Origin: Cryptoclostridium sp036644995
GTDB taxonomy: Bacteria; Bacillota; Dehalobacteriia; UBA7702
Direction: 5' to 3'
Assembly (NCBI GenBank): GCA_036644995.1
Contig: JAVXOZ010000053.1
Location: 1 to 8,228 of the forward strand
Length of the DNA stretch: 8,228 nt
The position numbers and the translations under genes were made by a program. Shown one piece after another: positions 1 through 5,658 of this stretch (within the stretch, counting starts at the first letter, position 1; each line of letters begins with the position of its first letter). The notes under the pieces were generated by a model, which was given only the letters and a program-made list of their open reading frames with translations, did no database searches and had not been told where the DNA came from.

Positions 1-157
1 CAAACTTTTTTTTGCCTTTGGTAAAACTTCCCACCATATTACCAAGGGCAGTGCCCACAGCACCAACCAGTGCTGAGGCACCACCGCCACCGGGAACAGA
101 AGCTTTGGATGCCAGTTCACTGATTAATTCATTACAAGTTTTTTCAGTAAAGCTCAC
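1..157 (-). CDS. fchA: Methenyltetrahydrofolate cyclohydrolase / formiminotetrahydrofolate cyclodeaminase family, N-terminal part (runs off the left edge)
   Basis: Only the first 52 codons are present. The visible protein begins VSFTEKTCNELISELASKA, followed by the glycine-rich PGGGGASALVGAVGTALGNMV stretch and then a TKGKKK segment. This is the conserved N-terminus of the cyclodeaminase/cyclohydrolase (FTCD_C) family, an all-helical soluble cytoplasmic protein. In clostridia, members next to fhs act as FchA, interconverting 10-formyl-THF and 5,10-methenyl-THF. The start is GTG at 157-155, chosen because AAGGAGGGG (complement of 164-172) sits about six bases upstream and no in-frame ATG is better placed. 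The gene follows fhs by 26 bp on the same strand, so the two are almost certainly co-transcribed, and FchA would use the product of Fhs. A stand-alone formimino-THF cyclodeaminase of histidine breakdown is the alternative; the fhs neighbour argues against it. Confidence 0.9.
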   Translation of the reverse strand, partial: MSFTEKTCNELISELASKASVPGGGGASALVGAVGTALGNMVGSFTKGKKKF

Positions 158-183
158 TTTGTTCCCCTCCTTAGTATTATTTT

Positions 184-1941
184 TTAGAATAAACCGCTAA
201 CTTTACCGGTTTTAGTATCCACATCTACCTTGCGATATGCAGGGTTAGAGCTGGTACCCGGCATTAAGCTGATGGTTCCTGCCATGGGGCAAAGGAACTT
301 AGCGCCACCATAAACCAAGATATCACGAATAGGTAGTTTCCAATTTGTGGGTTCACCCTTTAATGTGGGATCGTGGGATAAGCTCAAATGAGTTTTAACC
401 ATCATGGTTGAGAAGTCTTTGAAATGGGGATCGGCTTCAAAGCGTTTTGCTTTTTCTTCAGCCAAAGGTGACCATTCAACGCCATCTGCGCCGTAAACTT
501 CACGGGCAACCAATTCAACACGTTCACGCAAGGGTTGGTCTAAGCTATAAAGGAATTTGAAATCAACTTTATCATTGCAAGCATCCATAACGGCATCGGC
601 TAATTCCAAAGCACCTTCGCCGCCATCTTGCCAATGGCTGGATTTTGCACAGCGTACGCCTGCATCTAAACAAGCTTTGCGAATAAGTTCAATTTCAGCA
701 TCTGTATCTGTATAGAAGCTATTGATGCAAACCACCGGGCTAATACCGGATTTTTTAATTGTTCTGATATGGTGCATTAAGTTGCACAAACCTTTTTCAA
801 CTAAATCTAAGTTTTCATCAACATATTCTTGGGGTAAATCACGGCCGGGAACAACGGTGGGGCCGCCGCCGTGCATTTTAAGGGCACGAACTGTGCAAAC
901 CAAAACAGAAACATCGGGAACCAAACCGGATAAGCGGCTCTTAACATTCCAGAATTTTTCAAAGCCGATGTCAGCAGCAAAGCCGCTTTCTGTAATATGA
1001 TAATCAAATAATTTCAAGGATAAACGGTCGCCGATAATGGAGCTTTGACCAATGGCGATATTAGCAAAGGGACCCGCATGAACCAAGCAAGGTTGATGTT
1101 CTGTGGTGTAGCATAATGTAGGATTAATGGCATTACGCATCCAAGCGGTCATAGCGCCATCAACTTCTAAATCTGCTGTGGTAACGGGATTGCCTTTTTT
1201 ATCATAGGCTACAATAATTTGGCTGATGCGTTGTCTTAAATCATCAAGGTCACGGGCAACTGCCAAAATTGCCATTAATTCCGAGCTAACCGCAATACCA
1301 AATTTGCTTTTCATTTGGAAGCCATCTTTGGGGCCGCCAAAGCCTATTTCAATATTACGTAGGCATTGAGCGGCAAAGTCGATAATCCAACCCATTTCCA
1401 CGTTTTCGGGGTCGATATCCAAACGTTTTAAGCCACGTTCTGCCAACTGGGCATCATCATAGTTGGCTTCATGCTGCATACGGGCATTTAAAGCAACCAT
1501 AGCCAAGTTATGGGCGTTGGTAATATCATTAATATCACCGGTAAGACCCAAGGAAAATTCCGTCATAGGGATAAGTAAGGAGTTGCCGCCACCTGCTGCA
1601 GAACCTTTAATATTCATGGTAGGACCGCCGGATGGCTGTCTTAAGCAACCACCAACATTAACACCACGTTTACCCAAACCTTCCATTAAACCAATGGAAG
1701 TTGTGGATTTTCCTTCGCCCAAGGGGGTAGGAGTGATGGCTGTAACTTCAATAAATTTGCCATCAGGGCGATCTTTCAAACGTTCCATAATTTTAAGAAA
1801 ATTTAATTTTGGGGTTTTTCCGTAAGGAATGATTTCATCATCCAACAAACCTAATTTTTTTTGAAAATCTCCAACACCGGGTAAATTCTTTTCGGCTTCT
1901 TCTGCAATCTGCCAATCTTTTAATACTGTGGGATCTAACAT
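184..1941 (-). CDS. fhs: Formate-tetrahydrofolate ligase (10-formyl-THF synthetase)
   Basis: This is a complete 585-residue soluble enzyme that joins formate to tetrahydrofolate using ATP, giving 10-formyl-THF; it is the formate entry step of the methyl branch of the Wood-Ljungdahl pathway and of folate one-carbon metabolism. The ATP-binding loop TPLGEGKSTT is at residues 72-81, RQPSGGP at 101-107, the family signature IKGSAAGGG at 111-119, LTGD at 133-136, HAGPFANIAIGQSS at 288-301, and the second signature around VRALKMHGGG at 351-360. That second signature is preceded by VCT where VAT is usual. At 585 residues it is longer than the common bacterial form of about 557. Several stretches (ERLKDRPDGK, KTHLSLSH, the C-terminal GLF) read like the synthetase domain of eukaryotic C1-THF synthase. 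The ATG start is supported by GAGAGGGAG a few bases upstream. fchA follows directly. Confidence 0.98.
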   Translation of the reverse strand: MLDPTVLKDWQIAEEAEKNLPGVGDFQKKLGLLDDEIIPYGKTPKLNFLKIMERLKDRPDGKFIEVTAITPTPLGEGKSTTSIGLMEGLGKRGVNVGGCLRQPSGGPTMNIKGSAAGGGNSLLIPMTEFSLGLTGDINDITNAHNLAMVALNARMQHEANYDDAQLAERGLKRLDIDPENVEMGWIIDFAAQCLRNIEIGFGGPKDGFQMKSKFGIAVSSELMAILAVARDLDDLRQRISQIIVAYDKKGNPVTTADLEVDGAMTAWMRNAINPTLCYTTEHQPCLVHAGPFANIAIGQSSIIGDRLSLKLFDYHITESGFAADIGFEKFWNVKSRLSGLVPDVSVLVCTVRALKMHGGGPTVVPGRDLPQEYVDENLDLVEKGLCNLMHHIRTIKKSGISPVVCINSFYTDTDAEIELIRKACLDAGVRCAKSSHWQDGGEGALELADAVMDACNDKVDFKFLYSLDQPLRERVELVAREVYGADGVEWSPLAEEKAKRFEADPHFKDFSTMMVKTHLSLSHDPTLKGEPTNWKLPIRDILVYGGAKFLCPMAGTISLMPGTSSNPAYRKVDVDTKTGKVSGLF

Positions 1942-2120
1942 TAATACTCCCTCTCTTTCTTTCCTTAAAAATTGTTTTTTAAATTTTTTCTTACTCTAAT
2001 CTTTTAAAATAGTTTAAACTTAACAAAAACACTCTAATAAATCTCTTTTTCCCCATCAAGCTCATTACCAAATAAAACTCTTTACCCTATTCTTTTTTCC
2101 TCGCTAACTGTCCGCAACCA

Positions 2121-2165
2121 TTAATTACTTTTTGTGTAATTAAAGCATAACCCGTTAAAAGTCAA
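2121..2165 (-). promoter_or_regulatory. Candidate fhs promoter with inverted repeat over the -10
   Basis: Reading the minus strand, TTGACT (2165-2160) is followed after 15 bases by TTTAAT (2144-2139), preceded by TGC as in an extended -10. Each box differs from consensus at one base; the 15-bp spacing is short, which the TGn element could offset. A perfect 8-bp inverted repeat, TTAATTAC (2121-2128) and GTAATTAA (2136-2143) with a 7-base spacer, covers the -10 and the likely start point. It could be an operator or simply the 5' end of the transcript folding. Transcription from here would give an fhs leader of about 190 bases. This is a prediction only. Confidence 0.35.
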
Positions 2166-2206
2166 AAGTACAATAGGTAAATTTTATAACATCATAATCT
2201 TTAGTA

Positions 2207-2225
2207 ATTGATAATGATAATCAAT
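2207..2225. promoter_or_regulatory. Fur-type operator candidate
   Basis: The sequence ATTGATAATGATAATCAAT is nearly palindromic. Its core TGATAATGATAATCA (2209-2223) matches the classical 7-1-7 Fur box TGATAATnATTATCA at all but one defined position. Read as the 19-bp GATAATGATAATCATTATC consensus starting at 2210, it matches 16 of 19. It lies about 45 bp upstream of the candidate fhs -35 and about 265 bp before the fhs start, in a spacer where no other gene starts. Iron or another metal sensed by a Fur-family protein could therefore influence fhs. The background is AT-rich, so chance is not excluded. Confidence 0.45.
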
Positions 2226-2302
2226 AAGAAAAAATGAGTAGGAAAGAAATACCGCATTATATTTGCCATATTAAGCAAATAACAAAAAATTAAACATTAA
2301 AA

Positions 2303-3211
2303 TCAGCCTTGCAATTCCCCATCTTTATCCATTTCATCTACGATTTTCCAGAAGATATTCAGCGAGGGGTTGGTGTTTTCCTTCAGGGAAACAATGGAAT
2401 GCTCCATGCTGAAAGCACCTGCATTTTCCACTTCTATATAAGCTAAGTTGCCGTTGTTGCTGGAACGCACAGAAGTGGGTATAAATGTTACACCCAAACC
2501 TATTTCTATCATCAATAGCAGAGAATCGAAATCTTGGGGTGCGCCGATTACCTTTGGTTCAAATCCATATTCTTTGCACTGGTTTATAATGTTGGTGTGC
2601 ATCACAGGAAACTTTAACTCGCTGTACAGGATGAAGTTTTCCCCTCGCATCATATCTATATTAACTTTTTTTGCATGGGCTAAGGGGTGATCTTTACTTA
2701 CCACCAAAGCCACGTTATCATATTTAAAACTTTTCATTTTAATTTTTGTGGGATCGGGAATATCATAGGGATAAACCAAAATAACATCTAATTTATTATT
2801 ATTTAAGCCATCCAATAGTTGTAAAAAATTATCCCTGCGTAAAACTATTTCTATCCGTGGATTACGCTGATGAAATTCCTTTAAAATATCGGGTAAAAAG
2901 CTCTTTTCATGGTTACACAAATAGCCCACACGCAATACACCTTTATAGTCCATAGCAGCCACAGAACCCCAGAATACTGCATGGTCGTACCTACGTACAA
3001 GCTCACGGGCTTCATCCAAGAAAACCTTGCCCCCCGGTGTTAATTCAACCACCCTATTATTGCGGAAAAACAGCTTAAACCCAAGTTCTTCTTCCATTTT
3101 GGAAATATGCTGACTCATAGCAGTTTGGGAAATATAACATTCCTGTGCAGCTTTGGTAAAGTTCAAATATTTTGCTACGCTGATAAAATATTTCAGATAA
3201 CGAGTATTCAT
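2303..3211 (-). CDS. LysR-type transcriptional regulator
   Basis: The 302-residue product starts MNTRYLKYFISVAKYLNFTK and has the standard LysR-family layout. A winged helix-turn-helix occupies about residues 5-65 (AAQECYISQTAMSQHISKME, then LGFKLFFRN and LTPGG), followed by a linker helix and a two-lobed effector-binding domain from about residue 90 (VLRVGYLCNHE, LDVILVYP, GLGVTFIPTS). A longer reading starts at 3232 (MKMGGYF...). I prefer ATG at 3211 because a run of six G (3224-3219) sits seven bases upstream as a ribosome site and because LysR proteins normally begin this close to the helix-turn-helix. The effector and targets cannot be read from sequence. The gene lies upstream of fhs on the same strand, so one-carbon or formate genes are a possible but unproven target. 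Confidence 0.93.
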   Translation of the reverse strand: MNTRYLKYFISVAKYLNFTKAAQECYISQTAMSQHISKMEEELGFKLFFRNNRVVELTPGGKVFLDEARELVRRYDHAVFWGSVAAMDYKGVLRVGYLCNHEKSFLPDILKEFHQRNPRIEIVLRRDNFLQLLDGLNNNKLDVILVYPYDIPDPTKIKMKSFKYDNVALVVSKDHPLAHAKKVNIDMMRGENFILYSELKFPVMHTNIINQCKEYGFEPKVIGAPQDFDSLLLMIEIGLGVTFIPTSVRSSNNGNLAYIEVENAGAFSMEHSIVSLKENTNPSLNIFWKIVDEMDKDGELQG

Positions 3212-3366
3212 GAAATAACCCCCCATTTTCATTGCTTAAAAAAAAGTAACATTTTTCAACTTGTTAGCTATATTGGATTTTACTAATAACAGAACCTTTC
3301 CTTCCACTATCCCACTTTTCGCAATAGCTGAGAATCCATCATAATGATAAGTGCTTATTAGTGATT

Positions 3367-3399
3367 AAATTGTATTATATTTTTATTATAGTACAATTT
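3367..3399 (-). promoter_or_regulatory. Palindromic promoter/operator region of the LysR-type gene
   Basis: AAATTGTATTATA (3367-3379) and TATAGTACAATTT (3387-3399) form a 13-bp inverted repeat with one mismatch and a 7-base centre. On the minus strand both arms contain a perfect TATAAT (3390-3385 and 3379-3374). Neither has a good -35; the better case is TTTAAA 17 bp upstream of the first. LysR-type regulators usually bind dyads overlapping their own promoter, so this is the natural candidate for autoregulation. The leader would be about 155 bases. Confidence 0.4.
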
Positions 3400-3592
3400 T
3401 TTGTGTTTTTAAAGACTTTATTTAACTAACACCATAAACATTTTAGCTAATAGTAAAAGAAATTACACTTTTTACATAATCAATTACGGTAAAACTGCTT
3501 TCATAGTTAAAAGAGCACAAGTACCTACCCTTACCCCTGCATGAAAAGGCTTTTGCTATGACTTTTACTTGGTTATATGCCTGTTTTTATTC

Positions 3593-3657
3593 AGCAATTT
3601 TTTACTATGAAGTTGTTTATACAATAAATCGCAATCATTCTATGTTAAAAAATTGCT
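3593..3657. repeat. Perfect 12-bp inverted repeat with 41-base loop
   Basis: AGCAATTTTTTA at 3593-3604 is exactly repeated in reverse complement as TAAAAAATTGCT at 3646-3657. The enclosed 41 bases code for nothing recognisable. No T-run follows on either strand, so it is not a standard terminator. It could be a structured RNA, a protein site, or the ends of a very small defunct element. Confidence 0.6.
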
Positions 3658-3904
3658 ATTAGTATAATTATTTAACAAGCGTGGATATAATAATCGGCGA
3701 TAAAATAGTTTATTTAAAAAAATACATCTCCATGCAGGGATTGAGTTAATTCACCAATACTAATTTAATTATTAATAATAAACATATATTTGGTTATTTA
3801 TGTTATGTTTTTAACTTTATTTATTATAAGCAATACAGCACAAGTAATTATAGATTTAATGAAGGTTCATGACTTTACTAAGTTTTACCCATATTGTAGT
3901 TGTA

Positions 3905-3930
3905 TTTTATAAAAACAGCGGTGTTTTTTG
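3905..3930 (-). terminator. Terminator-like hairpin after the DUF4373 gene
   Basis: AAAAACA (3911-3917), loop GCGG, TGTTTTT (3922-3928) form a 7-bp stem flanked by A- and T-runs, about 20 bases past the stop codon at 3950. On the minus strand the stem ends in TGTTTTTAT, a modest U-run. The stem is short and A-T rich, so efficiency is uncertain. The flanking A/T runs would allow action in either direction. Confidence 0.4.
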
Positions 3931-3949
3931 GTTTATTATTTTATTTTGC

Positions 3950-5146
3950 TTACTCTACTTCACAAACATCTGTAAAAATATCGTGATTTTGGTCTTTGCG
4001 TAGATTGCTCAACTTTTTTACATGGCATTGGTCATTGGAAAACTCGGTTAATTGTGATTTTTCCGTATTAATGCCGTTTTCTAAAATTTTCTTTATATAG
4101 GCAATGGAAAGCTTATCGTAAAGTAGTGCTTTTTTCATGGCTTGTTCCAGGTCTGAGCAGCCATATTCCCTTGCTAACCCCTTAAAATTATCACTTTCCA
4201 AGGAAGTTGCCTTCCTGGATTTGGCTTTGGCAAAAGTTTTTAAAACACCTTGAAAATCCCTTGAAAAATCATCATCATTTTCATTATTTACCAAAGGAGA
4301 TTGGTTGATTAATTGGATATCTGGGATAAAGGAACTTTTTGAGTTTTGAGATGTTATTGGTTTTCCTGTTAACTCAAAGTAATTTTCCCTTGTTTTATCC
4401 GCAATAACACTGTTTAGTAATACACTTGGGTTATCCTCACCAAGGGTGTTTGGTGGTGTGCCTAAGTTATCCGAAATAACAGCGTTTGGTGGTGTGCCTA
4501 AGTTAGACCCACTAAGTGTGTTTGGAGATACCTTTGTTTTATCCGCAATAACGCTGTTTAGTGATGTGCTTACATTCTCCTCACCAACTGAGTTTAGCGG
4601 TGGGTTTTGGTTATTTGCCGATAAAACACAGCCCTTAGTGGTTTTCATCATTAAATCTGTTTTAGTATGATTTACTTTACTTTTCTTTAGTTTAGTTTTC
4701 TCTTCTTTACTTTGTGGCAAAATGTTATCATTTTTTGGTTTTATGTTAGCATGAATGGGCAAAGTGTCCTCATCTACTAAAAGATATTCCCTAATTGCAT
4801 CTACTTTTTTTCGCCTTTTCACCGCTAAAAAAAAGGTTTCCTGAATTTCCTCAGAGGTTAAAATTCCGAAATCCTCATAAAGTTTTTGGGAAAAAATCTC
4901 CCTTTTCACCGCAATTTCCACCACATCTTTTACCATATTACATTGGGCAGAAATTCCATTATTCAGTGAAAACAACATGGCATTATCCTTAGACCAGGCA
5001 ATATAGTAGCCATCTTTGCTGCCGTAAATAAATTGCAATAATTTTATAATGATGGCGTAGCCCGTTAAACCAAATTCCGCTTCTATTAAAGATACCGCCT
5101 GTTCGTTATGGCAGGGAACAGGAAAATAATCTAAACCCTTTAACAT
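3950..5146 (-). CDS. DUF4373 (Lin1244/Lin1753-like) protein with 12-residue repeat linker and DnaD-like C-terminus
   Basis: The 398-residue product is probably soluble. Residues 1 to about 118 match the pattern of the DUF4373 N-terminal domain of Firmicute phage and mobile-element proteins: GLDYFPVPCHNEQAVSLIEAEF, GYAIIIKLLQFIY, DGYYIAWSKDNAMLFS, LYEDFGILTSEEIQ and a basic KRRKK end. Residues 120-290 are polar and low in complexity, with six 12-residue repeats at 179-250 and a decayed seventh at 251-262. The C-terminal part (about 293-360, ending AMKKALLYDKLSIAYIKKILENGI) resembles the DnaD/DnaB2 module, whose usual form ends in a similar YIxxILxNW motif. Relatives with this layout are thought to organise replication in phages and plasmids, so a DNA-replication role is inferred, not shown. 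The ATG at 5146 has AAGGAG seven bases upstream. No phage genes flank it, which suggests a stranded accessory gene. Confidence 0.8.
   Translation of the reverse strand: MLKGLDYFPVPCHNEQAVSLIEAEFGLTGYAIIIKLLQFIYGSKDGYYIAWSKDNAMLFSLNNGISAQCNMVKDVVEIAVKREIFSQKLYEDFGILTSEEIQETFFLAVKRRKKVDAIREYLLVDEDTLPIHANIKPKNDNILPQSKEEKTKLKKSKVNHTKTDLMMKTTKGCVLSANNQNPPLNSVGEENVSTSLNSVIADKTKVSPNTLSGSNLGTPPNAVISDNLGTPPNTLGEDNPSVLLNSVIADKTRENYFELTGKPITSQNSKSSFIPDIQLINQSPLVNNENDDDFSRDFQGVLKTFAKAKSRKATSLESDNFKGLAREYGCSDLEQAMKKALLYDKLSIAYIKKILENGINTEKSQLTEFSNDQCHVKKLSNLRKDQNHDIFTDVCEVE
4395..4610 (-). repeat. Six in-frame 36-bp tandem repeats in the DUF4373-type gene
   Basis: Units begin at 4395, 4431, 4467, 4503, 4539 and 4575, each exactly 36 bp. 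In protein they read as NQNPPLNSVGEE, NVSTSLNSVIAD, KTKVSPNTLSGS, NLGTPPNAVISD, NLGTPPNTLGED and NPSVLLNSVIAD, with an invariant Asn at position 7. A degenerate seventh unit, KTRENYFELTGK, follows. The DNA units have diverged but two neighbours still share long identical stretches, so recent unit duplication is likely. The repeats form a flexible linker between the two putative domains. Confidence 0.92.
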
Positions 5147-5155
5147 TTACACTCT

Positions 5156-5186
5156 CCTTAAAATTTATTTAACCTATAATTTAAGG
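5156..5186 (-). promoter_or_regulatory. Leader hairpin that could hide the DUF4373 ribosome site
   Basis: On the minus strand CCTTAAATT (5186-5178) can pair with AATTTTAAGG (5165-5156) with one bulged A and a 12-base loop. The AAGG at the end of the second arm is part of the AAGGAG ribosome site of the gene starting at 5146. If transcription begins upstream of 5186, this stem would mask translation start until opened. The stem is mostly A-T, so its strength is modest. Confidence 0.35.
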
Positions 5187-5303
5187 ATACAGCAAAAACA
5201 CGGGTACTAACGGGCAGATTTACCAAAAGTGAGAACTTTACTTAATTTACGGATAAATAGCGGATGATTTAATTTATCCCAAGCTATAAACAAACCTATT
5301 TTT

Positions 5304-5449
5304 AACTTTTCTACAAAGTTTAGAATTTTTACTGCAATCACAGATAAATTTAATTTATCTAAATTACTGAAAAAACAACAACATTACCGAAAAAGCAACA
5401 ACATCTACCCTACCATCAATATTTTAAAGCCATAAAAAGGCTGAAATTT
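5304..5449. repeat. Duplicated intergenic element, copy 1
   Basis: Starts with AACTTTTCTACAAAGTTT (itself a 6-bp stem with a 5-base loop). It continues through the palindrome AGATAAATTTAATTTATCT (5342-5360), two 20-bp tandem units TTACTGAAAAAACAACAACA (5364-5383) and TTACCGAAAAAGCAACAACA (5384-5403), and a hairpin AGCC (5428-5431)/GGCT (5439-5442). It aligns with copy 2 at a constant offset of 172-173 bp with scattered substitutions. It has no open reading frame. It resembles an iteron block or a small non-coding repeat family. Confidence 0.85.
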
Positions 5450-5463
5450 AGCAAGGTGTGAAG

Positions 5464-5506
5464 AAGCCTCATTCTCAACTTTTCTACAAAGTTTGGAATA
5501 AGGCTT
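5464..5506. repeat. Long imperfect inverted repeat overlapping copy 2
   Basis: AAGCCTCATTC (5464-5474) pairs with GAATAAGGCTT (5496-5506) with one wobble. After a two-base mismatch the stem continues with AACTTT/AAAGTT around a 5-base TCTAC loop. The result is a 43-base hairpin of about 17 pairs. No T-run follows on either strand, so it is not a standard terminator; transcribed, it would be a stable RNA stem. Confidence 0.6.
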
Positions 5507-5621
5507 GAATCCCAGATAAATTTAATTTATCTAAATTACCGAAAAAACAACAGCATTACCGAAAAAGTAACAGCATCTACCTTGGCATTGATATTTTAAA
5601 GCCATAGAAAGGCTGTAATTT
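5477..5621. repeat. Duplicated intergenic element, copy 2
   Basis: Same order of parts as copy 1: AACTTTTCTACAAAGTTT at the start, the identical 19-bp palindrome (5514-5532), tandem units TTACCGAAAAAACAACAGCA (5536-5555) and TTACCGAAAAAGTAACAGCA (5556-5575), and hairpin AGCC (5600-5603)/GGCT (5611-5614). It ends about 37 bp beyond the stop codon of the MFS gene, so transcripts of that gene may include it. Confidence 0.85.
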
Positions 5622-5658
5622 CCCCAAAATTTGAGTTTGGATGTAACCCAGCTTGGAT

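Larger units (their letters stand above)
1942..2302. other. Spacer between the LysR-type gene and fhs: fhs leader and control region
   Basis: No gene is visible in these 361 bases. The part nearest fhs (1942-2100) is a very AT-rich leader ending in the fhs ribosome site. The middle (2121-2165) holds a candidate promoter with an overlapping inverted repeat. Position 2207-2225 holds a Fur-like operator. A 7-bp inverted repeat, TATTTGC at 2260-2266 and GCAAATA at 2275-2281, lies 22 bp past the LysR-type stop codon. It has no T-run after it on the minus strand, so it is at best a weak terminator. The length and content suggest that fhs has its own promoter and is not simply read through from the regulator gene. 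Confidence 0.6.
3212..3949. other. Long AT-rich spacer without a convincing gene
   Basis: These 738 bases hold the upstream region of the LysR-type gene (3212 to about 3420) and the downstream region of the DUF4373 gene. I see an AT-rich palindrome with TATAAT boxes (3367-3399), a perfect 12-bp inverted repeat with a 41-base loop (3593-3657), and a terminator-like hairpin (3911-3928). Only short open frames occur. One on the minus strand starts with TTG at about 3516 behind a GGGGTAAGGGTAGG run and would give about 25 residues. A 44-residue hydrophobic frame on the plus strand (3869-4003) has poorly spaced initiation signals. Neither is convincing. The stretch may be the remains of decayed accessory DNA. 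Confidence 0.5.
5147..5658. other. Gene-free spacer with nested repeats between the MFS and DUF4373 genes
   Basis: No gene is visible in 512 bases. The part next to the DUF4373 start carries its leader hairpin. The rest holds a palindrome with arms GGATAAAT and ATTTATCC (5251-5279) and two copies of an element of about 146 bp (5304-5449 and 5477-5621), each with a 19-bp palindrome, a pair of 20-bp tandem repeats and a small AGCC/GGCT hairpin. I see no clear terminator for the MFS gene; the AGCC/GGCT hairpin followed by TTAAAAT on the minus strand (5600-5614) is the nearest candidate and is weak. Confidence 0.6.

Noticed and set aside
12..200. Plus-strand open frame over the fchA start
   Set aside because: It is antisense to the clear FchA N-terminus and has no family resemblance.
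722..1825. Several open frames of 66-120 codons inside fhs
   Set aside because: They lie in other frames of a complete, well-conserved fhs gene and show no plausible proteins or start signals.
2260..2281. 7-bp inverted repeat as terminator of the LysR-type gene
   Set aside because: The stem TATTTGC/GCAAATA has no T-run after it on the minus strand, so termination is not supported.
3347..3358. Short dyad ATAAG-TG-CTTAT upstream of the LysR-type gene
   Set aside because: Only five bases per arm in AT-rich DNA; the nearby 13-bp dyad is much stronger.
3869..4003. 44-residue hydrophobic plus-strand frame (MTLLSFTHIVVVF...)
   Set aside because: GAAGG is only three bases from the ATG, the frame overlaps the end of the DUF4373 gene and its terminator-like hairpin, and the residues reflect T-rich DNA.
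4395..4610. 36-bp regular repeats suggestive of a CRISPR array
   Set aside because: Units abut with no unique spacers, are divergent, and are in frame inside a coding sequence; they encode a 12-residue protein repeat.
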